From Teratosphaeria epicoccoides (taxonomy: Eukaryota; Ascomycota; Dothideomycetes; Mycosphaerellales; Teratosphaeriaceae), in contig JADDMT010000268.1 in NCBI GenBank assembly GCA_021401465.1, positions 1 through 21,490 of the forward strand: 21,490 bases of DNA, written 5' to 3'. Position 1 is the first letter of the stretch. Each line of letters starts with the position of its first letter. Positions 9,773 through 19,110 of the stretch are shown piece by piece. Under the pieces are notes generated by a model. That model was given only the letters and a program-made list of their open reading frames with translations. It was not told the DNA's origin and did no database searches. The translations under genes were made by a program, and so were the position numbers.

Positions 9773-12700
9773 TTAGGCATTAATGATGTATGAGTAGGGC
9801 GTTTGCTTCTTGTTGTTACTCCGCGCGTTATGCGCTACATACATGTGTTAAGAATTCTGCTCCGAAGCCCTTATCTCCCTATGAACTAACCTTCTTAAGC
9901 CCTGCTTATGCCTCCTCTGCTCTTCGAATTCACGAATAGCTTCTAGAGCGTTCTTGTAGTCTTTAGCTAGAACCTATTATGTGTACTTAGGTAGGTATCC
10001 TTTCTACTTTACTAGATAGTATGTTGCGCCCTTACGCTACATACTATCCTTAATACCCTTGACTTCCTACTCTTCGTTCTCTTCTGCTACTAGCATCGGG
10101 TCCGCGGGCTCTTCGCCCTCGCGCTATACCTATAGTTCGAGTAGAGATACGTAGAAGACATCGTACACATAATACGATAATAGTAACGATAGCTAGTACG
10201 CCTGCGAGCCTATTACGTCACGTATCTAGAAGGGTCTGACAAACCTTAGCGTCATCTTCTTGCTTAGAAGTTTTAGCTTGAGATTCTTTGTTAATAGTAA
10301 CACCTTCGTACTAACTGCGTACTACATCAGTTTAGCACGGGCGTTATTATGTTTAATCTAGGATTCTGAGGCCTTTTTCTAGTGTTCTATTAGCACCGAA
10401 TGTACCTCGCGCATACGCCGCGCTAATTCTGCGGCGGCTAGCACCCTCTCCTTAGAAGACTCGTCCTAAGGCGGTTCTAGGTGTATTTCTAGATTAAAGC
10501 TATAAAGAATCTAAAATGGCAACATGCGCATAGTAGCATGCACGCTATTATTAACTGCAAATTCCGCCATAGGAATTATGTTAGCCTAGGCATCCTGGTT
10601 CTTAGCGTAGTAGTACTAAAGGTACTACTTAAGAGTCTAGTTCATACGTTTAGTCTAACTATTAGTCTGTAGATAGAATGCTGTACTTAGCTAGTACTTA
10701 ACACGCGCCTTAAACACAAATTCTTGCTAGTATTTACTAGTAAAGACAGAACCTCGATCTAATAGGATACTTCGGGGGACACTAAAGCGCTATATAACTT
10801 CGTCGCAAAGTAGTCGCGCAAGCTCGCTACTTGTACATCTTTTCGTACATAGGATGAAGACATTCATCTTAGAGTATTAGTCGACTACTATAAGGACAGC
10901 ATTAACTACATTACCTCTCTACTTTGCTAGCGGCAAATTAGTAATAAAATCTATAGTCAAGTCCTGCTATAGTCTCTCTAGTAGTAGGAGCGCCTAAGCA
11001 TCGCTATAGGGGCAATAGCGCCGAGATTTGCTAACCTAGCATGTCTAGCAGGATTTGACATAGTCAGAGACATCCTGTTCTAGCGTAGGCTACTAGTATT
11101 TGCGTCCGAGAAGTGCGTTTGTCTTCTCTACGCTAAAATGGCCCGCGAGTTTATTGTCATGATAAATACAGAGGAGCTACAAATAGAGTGCGTAGTTAGC
11201 GGGTACGTAGAGCCTATTGTCAAAGTACTACAAGTCGCCTGACTTACTCTAGTACTTCGGACTGCCTATAGTATCCTAGAGGGCTATACCCTTATTAATT
11301 AACTCCGGTTCTCGCTCTTGTAACCGCTAAATAAGTCTCGAGACTTCTTTAAAGGGTTCTTTAGACATCACATGCTTACTACATGTAAGCTAGTTAACTA
11401 CTACACGGATCGAGCTAGACGCGGTCGCTACAACTGCTAGATAGGAGGGTTTGTCGCTAGCGGAGGCTATGAGGCCCTATTAGACCTGTAGTCGACCTAC
11501 AAGAGGAGCTAACGACAGATCGCCGCCCTAAACTACAGGCTTCGTTTACAGCATAAGGAGAAGCTGTTAGTTACCCTCCTCCCTAGTGTCGTAGTCTAGT
11601 TGTCACGAAGGACTATTAGCTAGATTCGTCTTTCTAGAACGATGCTAGATAACGAAGTCAAAGCTATCGAGGAAAGTCGCCTACCTTGCTTGCTAACTAC
11701 TTAGCTACTTCACGCCTATGAAGCCGCAAAGGTTGTTATAGTTAGTAAGTACCTTAATAGGGTACGCTACGCCTTCAAGGTAGTGTCAGTACTCCTTGAA
11801 GCCGTTAACAATAGCTAAAAGCTCTTAGTCGTAAGTCTTATAGTTAAGCTTAGCGCCCTGCATCTTCCGCGACTAGAAGGCAATTAGGTACTATTACGTA
11901 CTACCTTTGTGCAACTAGAGCTGCGATATAATTGCGGCTATTACGAATTTTAAAGCATCGGTCTCTATCCGGATCTTCGTAGCGGGGTTAAAGTGCTAAA
12001 GTATAGGTGTAGTTTAAAAAGCTGCTTTAAGTTTAGAGAAAGCCTTGCTCTAAGCCTCCTCCTAAGGCACTATCCCTGGCTTTTTTCCTCGAATCGCGCC
12101 CTTTGCGAGGGCCGTAAGGGGAGCCACGATCTTCGAGTAGGACCATATGAATCTGCGGTAGAAGTAAGTAAACCCTAGGAACATCTGCACTTCTTAGAGA
12201 GTAGTCGGCTACAGCTACTCTATAATTACAGACACCCTTTAGTCATCCATGATAACTCCTTCTATAGAGACGATGTATCCTAGAAACTTAATCCTATCTG
12301 TTAGGAATGAGCACTTCTTTAGGTTCGCGTATAGAGCGAACTTGTAGAGCCGTTCGAGTACTATCCTTAGGTACTAAATATGCTCCTCCTTCAAGTCGGA
12401 GTAGACTAGTATATCGTCTAAATATACTACGTAGCAGGTGTTAACGAGGCCGGCTAGGGCCTAGTTAATATACGCTTAGAATGTTGCTAGTATGTTAGTC
12501 AAGCTAAATAGTATCACTATATACTTAAAGTGTCTATACTACGTTTAGAATGTAGTCTTCTACTTGTCGCCCTTTCGGATTAGTATCTAGTAGTAGGCGT
12601 CCTTCAAGTCAATAGACAAGAAGATGGCGGCGCGACTAAGGCGGCCAAGCGTCTCGCTAATAAGTAGTAGGGGGCAGCGGTTTTTCTAGGTTACTACGTT

Positions 12701-14812
12701 AAGGCCCCTATAGTTAACACATAGGCGGAGTATATTGTCCTTCTTTAGGACGAACATAACTAACGCTCTAGCCTCGCTGTCGCTTCGTCGGATCTACGCG
12801 TTCCTTTGCGCCTTGTAGAGGTAGTCTCGAAGTGTTTCAAGCTACGATTCCGACATAGGGTATAGAGGTTAATACGGAGGATTGTAACCCTCCTTAAGGT
12901 TAATCGCATGTTCCGCGTCTAGGGCCTAGGCATAGGCCGCAGCCTCTACGTCGAAAATATCGGCGTATTCCTCTAACTTAGGCAGAAGGGTAACGTCTTC
13001 CTTGACATTCTGTATGTAGACTACATACACGCATTAGACCTTCTTCATGTCCTTGTAGAAGCTATGTGCGTCACGTATCTGCACTACAGGAACTTCGCCT
13101 ATAGAGCTATAGAAGTAGTTGTTAGTAGCTCTATTAACAACGACTCCCTGCTTGTAGCGCTAAGGGCGGCTAAGTAGGAGCTCCTTAATAGGAATGTCTT
13201 TAGTGTAGAAGACTTTGTTAGTCTCGCGTACTTCTCCTAAGGAGTCCGCGAGTTAGAGGCGCACGTTATACGCGCCTTAAGCCGCTACGCCTTCGCCCTA
13301 AAAGGACTTTATAGTAGGTAGCAGGGCTCCTAGGATCGGCTTTAAACCGAGCCGTACGACTACCCTCTAGGGTATCACGTTAACCTCCGCAAGGTTATCT
13401 AACATATAGTCTACTAGCTTAAGCGAGCTATTAACTCGGACCGTACTAGATAGGCGCTAGGCAGGCTACGAGTCTACACTATTAGTGACAGACAGCTTAG
13501 ATACCCGCGGTAGCTATTCGGTTGTCTTAGGCTTGTCCTTCTTTCGCCTCCCCTCTAGGGAGGTTTCAGACACCTTGCTTACCTTCTTCCTATTACTTCG
13601 TTTAGGATAGCAAGCCGCCTAGTAGTCCCTCGCTCCACAGATGTAGTAGCTACTCGGAGGCTTCTCGCTACTGTCTTTTAGCTTAGAGGGCTTACTCCTC
13701 TAGAATGAACTACCGCGTTAGACGTGACCCCTAGGGCGCTTGTAATAGCGGCCCTTTAGTAGGTCCTTAGGGCTTAGACGCTTATTGTCCTTACTGCCTG
13801 ATTTTCTATTTCGCTTCAAGGTGATTTCTATACGTGTCGTAAGGGACACAAGGTCTTGCTAAGTTGTCGGAAGTTCATGAAAAGTCATGATTATATTCTG
13901 AAGGTCATCATTAAGTTTGACGAGCAAGTGCCGCACGCGTTACGTCTTAGTATAGGGTAGCATCTGTCCCTTAAGCGTAGCGAGGTAGGTAGCAAAGCTA
14001 GAGGTTATTTGTCCCTTCCCCTACTTAGCCTTCTCGTACTTAACAGACATAGTAAGGGCGCGATTCCCCGGATCCTCGACCTAGTTGACATAGAACTAGC
14101 GAAAGTCCGCCTACATATACGTTCTGTCGTAGACCTACATAAGGTTATACCGCTTATGCTAATTGTTGCGAGGTTCCTTATCCTCTTTAAGCTACATTAC
14201 ACTAAAGGTAACTTGTTTGCCCTCTATAGAATATCCATGTAGGTTAAGCACGAAAACTGCCTCATACACCTGCAAGAAAGTTCGAGCCTCCTTTAAGGTG
14301 TCTCCCTTAAACGGCTTTAGGTTACGTGCGTTACGACTACCTCCTAGTTAGCCTACTATGGCCCCGAATTTAGGCACTAGGTTCGCAGGCATACGCGGAG
14401 AGTCTACGCCTCCTAGTAAGTTGTCTTCGCGGGTCCCTAGCGTGAAATCTTACTAGATTTCTTCATCTGCTAGTTCATTAGTACTACTCATAGTAACGTC
14501 TTCGTCGTCCTCGCCGTTGTCGCTACTAGAAGCGATACGGCTCTAGCTCTAGTTCGCAAGGCAGTTCGCAACCTAATCGACAATTATGGCTACAAGGGCT
14601 AGGTCGATAGTTAGGGTTAGCTGTAGTCCCTATGCAGGGGGTCTATTGCCTTGTCTGCCGCGTAATTAGCCTCTAGCGGAACCGTCGCTTAATGTAGTGT
14701 CGCTCGCAGGGGGTACTTCTATAGGCTAGTTACTTAGGCTAGCTTCGCTATCGCAGGCGCTTAGGATAGCGCTCGCTACGCGTTAGTTGCGAGTTCGTAG
14801 TACTCTAGACAT
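9773..14812 (-). pseudogene. Gag-Pol single polyprotein with chromodomain (A-nested)
   Basis: One frame of about 1680 codons runs from the ATG at 14812-14810, with no net indel at any landmark I checked. By codon: capsid region about 150-300; damaged zinc knuckle near 389 (His position Tyr, followed by TAG); protease Asp-Asn-Leu at 472; RT YLDDILVY with first Asp at 799; RNase H first Asp at 952 (retained); integrase zinc-binding His near 1217; integrase catalytic Asp at 1288 and 1352, the second in LLDRGSVFTS; codon 1388, the expected Glu 36 codons on, is Lys (AAA). The chromodomain spans about 1580-1635 (ATYYLVK, stop, KGYLPKYT). A gag-pol fusion and C-terminal chromodomain fit Tf1/sushi-type chromoviruses, whose chromodomain guides integration into heterochromatin. 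Many TAG stops kill it. Confidence 0.9.
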
Positions 14813-14849
14813 ATCGTAGTATTCTCTGCTAGACTGTAAAGTAGGGGGG

Positions 14850-14858
14850 AGAAAGCAG
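14850..14858 (-). other. Candidate self-priming site of A-nested
   Basis: On the minus strand CTGCTTTCT lies three bases after the 5' LTR. It is complementary to AGAAAGCAG within the LTR (plus-strand CTGCTTTCT at 14947-14955). No TGG for pairing with a tRNA CCA end is present next to the LTR. Confidence 0.5.
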
Positions 14859-14861
14859 AAC

Positions 14862-15221
14862 TAATATAGATGTATATGCTATATGATATAGAAATATCTT
14901 GTAGTGTAACAGAGTAATCCGACCTTTTAGTAGGTACAAGATAGCGCTGCTTTCTGCTTATTACAGAGGTAGCGCTAAGGGTACTTATAACCCCCGACGC
15001 TCCTTAATTAGGGAAACTATGTCTAAGCCTAACCCCGCAGGGGTACTGTAGGGTCAGCGACATAGGGGTGTCCTACGTCGACAACTAATCCTACTTAGAC
15101 GACATACAAGCTAACGTATGTACGAAGGACCCCCTTGCTATATGTAGCAGAGTCACTACATGCTAAGGGTAGGCATTAGAACCTATGCGGTTCTAATGGC
15201 CCCCTAGTATTAACCGTATTA
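14862..15221 (-). repeat. 5' LTR of A-nested (360 bp)
   Basis: Minus-strand LTR with the same ends as the 3' LTR. It carries the TATAAG box and the transcript-start side of the self-priming pair intact, whereas the 3' LTR copy has one change (CTACTTTCT). Confidence 0.94.
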
Positions 15222-15226
15222 CATGC
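15222..15226. repeat. Target-site duplication CATGC (right) of A-nested
   Basis: Exact repeat of 7051-7055, next to the outer end of the 5' LTR. Confidence 0.93.
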
Positions 15227-16598
15227 TATTCTCTAGGAGAATAGCGATAGCACGCTCGGAGTTAACTAACTCGTAGCCATGGCTATCGCATAGACTAGTG
15301 AATTCTAGGACAACCTAAAGAATACACTTGTCTACGATCTAACCGTAATCGCTGTCCATAACAACATTAACAGATAGGAGAACTAGGAAGACGAAGAAAG
15401 AGTACTTCTCTTCTAAGGATTAGTATACATGCTAACATCCTTATTTTTAGAGCTACTACGCCTCTAATATGACGTTCCTTAGGCAGGATACCTAGGAGTA
15501 TCTAAAATGAAGCAAATTCTCTAGCAAGAATATTACTTCCCTAGGATAGGCAAAGCAATCGAGGACTATGTCTGTTAATATGTAACTTGCTAATAGAGCA
15601 AGCATAACTATTACAAACTATATAGGCTACTATAACTGCTAAAGGTACCCTAATAGCCATAGGAATTACTCGCTATAGACTTTATCGTCAAACTACCCTA
15701 GTTAAGAGAACCTGCTATTAATTAGTTCTTTGATAGAATCATAGTAGTAGTCAACTAATTTACTAAGTTCAGGAAGTTTATTCTATACTGTGAAGACTTT
15801 AAGACTAAAGATATCACACATGTCTTTACTAAGTAGGTAGTAGCATTACATAGCATGCTACGAGACCTAGTAACGGACTAAGGATCTATGTTTACCTCTA
15901 ACTTCTAGAAAGCCCTAATGAGACAATTCTAGGTTAATTATCGACTTAGTACTTCCTTCTACCCTTAGACAGATAGGTAGACAGAACGTCTAAATCAGAC
16001 GCTAGAATAGTACCTCTAATCCTATATTAATAGGGATTAGAACAACTAGGTAAAGTTGTTACTAATAGCATAACTCGTATATAATAGTACGCTAGCAGAG
16101 TTAACAGGACTCTTGCTATTTTAGATAGCGTACGGATTAGCTATAGAAGACATTCTAGACATCTTAACTAGTAATCTAAACCTAGTACTACTTAGGCAGG
16201 TAGAACACCTCTGCTAACTATAAACCGAAGCATAACTTAACCTATAGTTCTATTAACAGAACATGGCATAGTACGCAAATCGTAAAAGAATTAAGGGACT
16301 AATTCTTAAGGAGGGGGACAAGGTGTATCTCCTCTGCTATATCATCAAATTAGACAAGCTAAGTAAAAAACTAGACGCTATAAAACTAGGACTATTCTGT
16401 ATTAAGGCTAAGAAAGGACTAGTTAATTTTGAATTATAGCTACCTAAGTAGATAAGAATACACCCTGTGTTCTATATCTCTCTACTAGAACTAGTAGCGC
16501 TAGACGCCGCACTATAAACAGAACCTTTACTACTTGACCCTAAGGTCGAAGAACTAGAGTACACTATCGAGAAGATTTTTGACACTTACTAGGTAAGC
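15227..16598 (+). pseudogene. Family B Pol, second part: integrase and start of chromodomain
   Basis: This continues the pol frame interrupted at 7050. After a linker come the integrase zinc-binding region (YLGVSKMKQIL near 15490-15525, then the Cys pair near 15570-15590) and the catalytic core: LLAIDFIVKLP near 15670-15700 for the first Asp, LVTD, stop, GSMFTSNF near 15870-15905 for the second, and TERLNQTLE near 15980-16010 for the Glu. All three catalytic residues are still encoded. The C-terminal domain has GDKVYLLC near 16317 and HPVFYISLLE near 16463-16490. The last residues, EYTIEKIFDTY, match the start of a chromodomain and are cut by A3 at 16599. This enzyme would insert the element DNA; here many TAG codons break it. 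Confidence 0.88.
16594..16598. repeat. Target-site duplication TAAGC (left) of A3
   Basis: These are the five bases directly before the A3 LTR. The matching copy should follow the 3' LTR of A3, outside the window. Confidence 0.5.
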
Positions 16599-16830
16599 TG
16601 ATACGGTTGATACTAGGGGACCATTTGAACCGCATGGGTTCTAATGGCCGCCCTTGGCATGTAGTGACCCTGCCACATATGGCAAGGGGGTCCTTCGTAC
16701 ATACGTTGGCTCGTATGTCGTCCGAGTAGGATCAGTTGTCGACGTAGGACGCCCCCACGTCGCTGACCCTACGGTACCCCTACGGGGTTAGGCTCGGACA
16801 TGCTTTCCCTAATTGAGGAGCGTCAGGGGT

Positions 16831-16836
16831 TATAAG
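16831..16836 (+). promoter_or_regulatory. LTR TATA box (A3)
   Basis: TATAAG within GGGGTTATAAGCACCC. It is conserved as TTATAA in all family A LTRs in the window. AGAAAGCAG, the proposed 5' end of the transcript, begins 34 bases downstream. Confidence 0.55.
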
Positions 16837-16864
16837 CACCCTTAGCGCCACCTCTGCAATAAGC

Positions 16865-16873
16865 AGAAAGCAG
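16865..16873 (+). other. Proposed transcript 5' end that pairs with the primer site
   Basis: AGAAAGCAG is the exact reverse complement of CTGCTTTCT at 16962-16970. Its place downstream of the TATA box suits the first bases of the element RNA, which in Tf1 fold back to prime reverse transcription. An 8-bp palindrome, CAGCGCTG, overlaps its end (16871-16878). Confidence 0.45.
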
Positions 16874-16961
16874 CGCTGTCTTGTACCTACTAAAAGGTCG
16901 GATTACTCTGTCACACTGCGAGATATTTTCATATCATATAGCACATACATCTATATCAGTT

Positions 16962-16970
16962 CTGCTTTCT
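16962..16970 (+). other. Candidate self-priming site (primer-binding site) of A3
   Basis: CTGCTTTCT lies three bases after the LTR end, inside GTTCTGCTTTCTCCCCCC. It is complementary to 16865-16873. The usual TGG of a tRNA-primed site is absent. The site is followed by a C-run and a small CTGCTTTGCAG hairpin. Confidence 0.5.
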
Positions 16971-18610
16971 CCCCCCTGCTTTGCAGTCTAGCAGAGAATA
17001 CTACGATATGTCTAGAGTACTACGAACTCGCAACTAACGCGTAGCGAGCGCTATCCCGAGCGCCCGCGATAGCAAAGCTAGCCCGAGTAACTAGCCCGCA
17101 GAAGTAACCGCTGCGAGCGACACTGCATCGAGCGACGGTTCCGCTAGAGGACAATTACGCGGCGGACTAGGTAATAGACCCCCCGCATAGGGACCGCAGC
17201 TAACCCCGACTATCGACCTAGCCCTCGTAGCCATGATTGTCGATTAGGTCGCGAACCGCCTTGCGAACTAGAGCCGGAGCCGCACCGCTCCTAGTAGCGA
17301 CAACAGCGAGGACGACGAAGACGTCGCCATGAGTAGTACTAACGAACTAGCGGACGAAGAAATCTAGCGAGATTTTACGCTAGGGACCCGCGAAGACAAC
17401 TTACTAGGAGGCGCAGACCCTCCGCATGTGCCCGCGAACTTGGTGCCTAAATTCGGGGCCATAGTAGGCTAACTAGAAGGTAGTCGTAACGCACGCAACC
17501 TGAAGCCGTTCAAGGGAGACACCTTAAAGGAGGCTCGAACTTTCTTGCAGGCGTGTAAGGCAGTTTTCGTGCTTAACCTACGCGGATATTCTATAGAGGG
17601 CGAACGAGTCGCCTTCGGTGTGATGTAGCTCGAAGAGGATAAGGAACCTCGCAACAATTAGCATGAGCGGTATGACCTTATGCGGGTCCATGATAGAACG
17701 TATACATAGGCGGACTTTCGCTAGTTCTGTGTTAACTAGGTCGAGGATCCGGGGAATCGCGCCCTTACTGTGTCTGTCGAGTACGAGAAGGCTAAGCAGG
17801 GGAAGGGACAAACAACCTCTAGCTTCGCAACCTATCTCGCCACGCTCGAGGGACAGATGCCACCCTATACTAAGACGTAACGTGTACGGCACTTGCTCGT
17901 CAAACTTAATGACAATCTTCGGAACACAATCATGACTTTTCATGAACTTCCGACAACTCGGCAAGACCTCGTGTCCCTTGCGACACGTATGGAAATCACC
18001 TTGAAGCGAAATAGAAAATCAGGCAGTAAGGGCAATAAGCGTCTAAGCCCTAAGGACCTACCGAAGGGCCGCCATTACAAGCGCCCTAGGGGTCACGTCT
18101 AACGCGGTAGTTCATTCCGGAGGAGCAAGCCCTCTAAGCCAAAAGACGGTAGCGAGAAGCCTCCGAGTAGCTGCTACATCTGTGGAGCGAGGGACTACTA
18201 GGCGGCTCGCTGTCCTAAACGAAGTGATAGGAAGAAGGTAAGCAAGGTGTCTGAAACCTCCCTAGAGGGGAGGCGAAAGAAGGACAAGCCCGAGACAACC
18301 GAATGGCTACTGCGGGTATCTAAGCTGTCTGTCACCGATGGTGTAGACTCGTGGCCTGCGCGGCGCCTATCCGGCGCGGTCCGAGTTAATAGCTCGCTCG
18401 AGCTAGTAGACTGTATGTTAGATGACCTTGCGGAGGTTAACGTGATACCCTAGAGGGTAATCGTACGGCTTGGTTTGAAGCCGATCCTAGGAGCCCTGCT
18501 GCCTACCATGAAGTCTTTTCGGGGCGAAGGCGTAGCGGCTCGAGGCGCGTACAACGTGCGCCTCTAACTCGCGGACTCCTCGGGAGAAGTGCGCGAGACT
18601 AACGAAGTCT

Positions 18611-18615
18611 TCTAC
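18611..18615. repeat. Target-site duplication TCTAC (left) of the solo LTR
   Basis: TCTAC is repeated exactly at 19106-19110. The undisturbed site in A-nested has the equivalent gag-pol sequence uninterrupted near 13205-13215. Confidence 0.92.
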
Positions 18616-19105
18616 TGTCATGAGTGTCAGGAGTACTGTCCGGAGTACTGTAGGATACAGGATCATGTAGGTCCTAAGTGCTATGAGTCATAGTACCGTC
18701 ATAGGAGTACTATGAGTTATAGGCATAGTCATGGAAGAAAGGATCTGTCACGTGAGGACAGATCCCCGGATCTATAGGGTTAGTCTATAGATCCATGGGC
18801 TTGCAAGGAAGAAGGGATCTGTCACGTGATGACAGACCCTTAGATCTGTGGGGTTAGTCTACAGATCTACAGACACGGATCTGTCAGGTCTGTCGACAGA
18901 TCTAACAGAGCTGCTCTGTCGCTCTCTAGTATATAGGGATGGCTTTAGGACAGGTAGTTAGGAGCTTCGTGCTTAATCTCAATTCAATCCTCTCTTGCTT
19001 AGAGGAGAGTCAGTTACAAGGTCAACTGCCATTGTCGATATTCTTCACAGCTCCCGAGTCTAACACCTAGTCACCTTCCTGCTATCGGCACCTACCCTTA
19101 TGACA
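18616..19105 (+). repeat. Solo LTR of family C (490 bp)
   Basis: It begins TGTCATGAG and ends CTTATGACA, giving a near-perfect 9-bp terminal inverted repeat in TG...CA form, flanked by the duplication TCTAC. There is no coding sequence. A single LTR with an intact duplication is the product of recombination between the two LTRs of a once full-length insertion. The second copy is at 1333-1803. No internal family C sequence is identified in the window, so its superfamily is unknown. The strand is arbitrary. Confidence 0.88.
18733..18882. repeat. Two 75-bp tandem units with perfect inverted repeats inside LTR C
   Basis: The unit starting GGAAGAAAGGATCTGTCACGTG at 18733 is repeated from 18808. 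The first unit holds two perfect foldbacks: GGATCTGTC (18741-18749) against GACAGATCC (18757-18765), with CACGTG between, and GGATCTATAG (18768-18777) against CTATAGATCC (18785-18794). The second unit has mutated versions. The same array is present in the other copy at about 1500-1700. Confidence 0.75.
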
Positions 19106-19110
19106 TCTAC
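19106..19110. repeat. Target-site duplication TCTAC (right) of the solo LTR
   Basis: Exact repeat of 18611-18615. With the 490-bp LTR it adds 495 bases, a multiple of three, so the gag-pol phase is the same on both sides. Confidence 0.92.

Larger units (their letters stand above)
7056..15221 (-). mobile_element. Family A full-length copy (A-nested), 8166 bp
   Basis: This is a complete element on the minus strand: 5' LTR 15221-14862, primer site, single gag-pol frame 14812-9773, an opposite-strand accessory gene 8139-9632, polypurine tract 7430-7416 and 3' LTR 7415-7056. Both LTRs are 360 bp and differ mostly by transitions. The flanks carry the duplication CATGC. Excising the element with one duplication copy (8171 bp) rejoins family B pol in frame. 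This is the only copy in the window that shows what lies between pol and the 3' LTR. Confidence 0.95.
3980..16598 (+). mobile_element. Family B Ty3/gypsy chromovirus, split and truncated at both ends
   Basis: This is a second gypsy family on the plus strand, distinct in sequence from family A. It keeps the gag C-terminus, protease, RT, RNase H, integrase and the first residues of a chromodomain, in the Ty3/gypsy order with integrase after RNase H. Copy A2 adjoins its gag, A-nested interrupts it between RNase H and integrase (7056-15221), and A3 cuts it at the chromodomain (16599). No family B LTR is visible. It is the oldest layer and among the most heavily mutated. Confidence 0.88.
16599..16958 (+). 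repeat. 5' LTR of A3 (360 bp)
   Basis: The best-preserved family A LTR, running from TGATACGGTTGATACTAGGG to CATCTATATCA. An imperfect hairpin lies near its 5' end (CCATTTGAACC 16621-16631 against GGTTCTAATGG 16637-16647). The start of transcription is expected about 30-40 bp after TATAAG at 16831. Confidence 0.95.

Noticed and set aside
16621..16647. A polymerase III B-box-like element in the LTR hairpin (GGGTTCTAATGG).
   Set aside because: The match to the B-box consensus is incomplete, no A box lies at a suitable distance, and the LTR has a TATA box.
17578..17964. A 128-codon open frame on the minus strand opposite A3 gag (with related frames at 8-241, 2736-2969 and 14009-14242).
   Set aside because: It recurs in every family A copy only because it is the antisense of gag. 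The gag strand shows the ordered Gag-Pol domains and a single phase over kilobases.
18771..18786. Telomere-like GGGTTAG motifs in LTR C and CTAACCC at 1573-1580 and 1652-1660.
   Set aside because: There are single copies only, no tandem TTAGGG run, and they are explained by the 75-bp LTR units.
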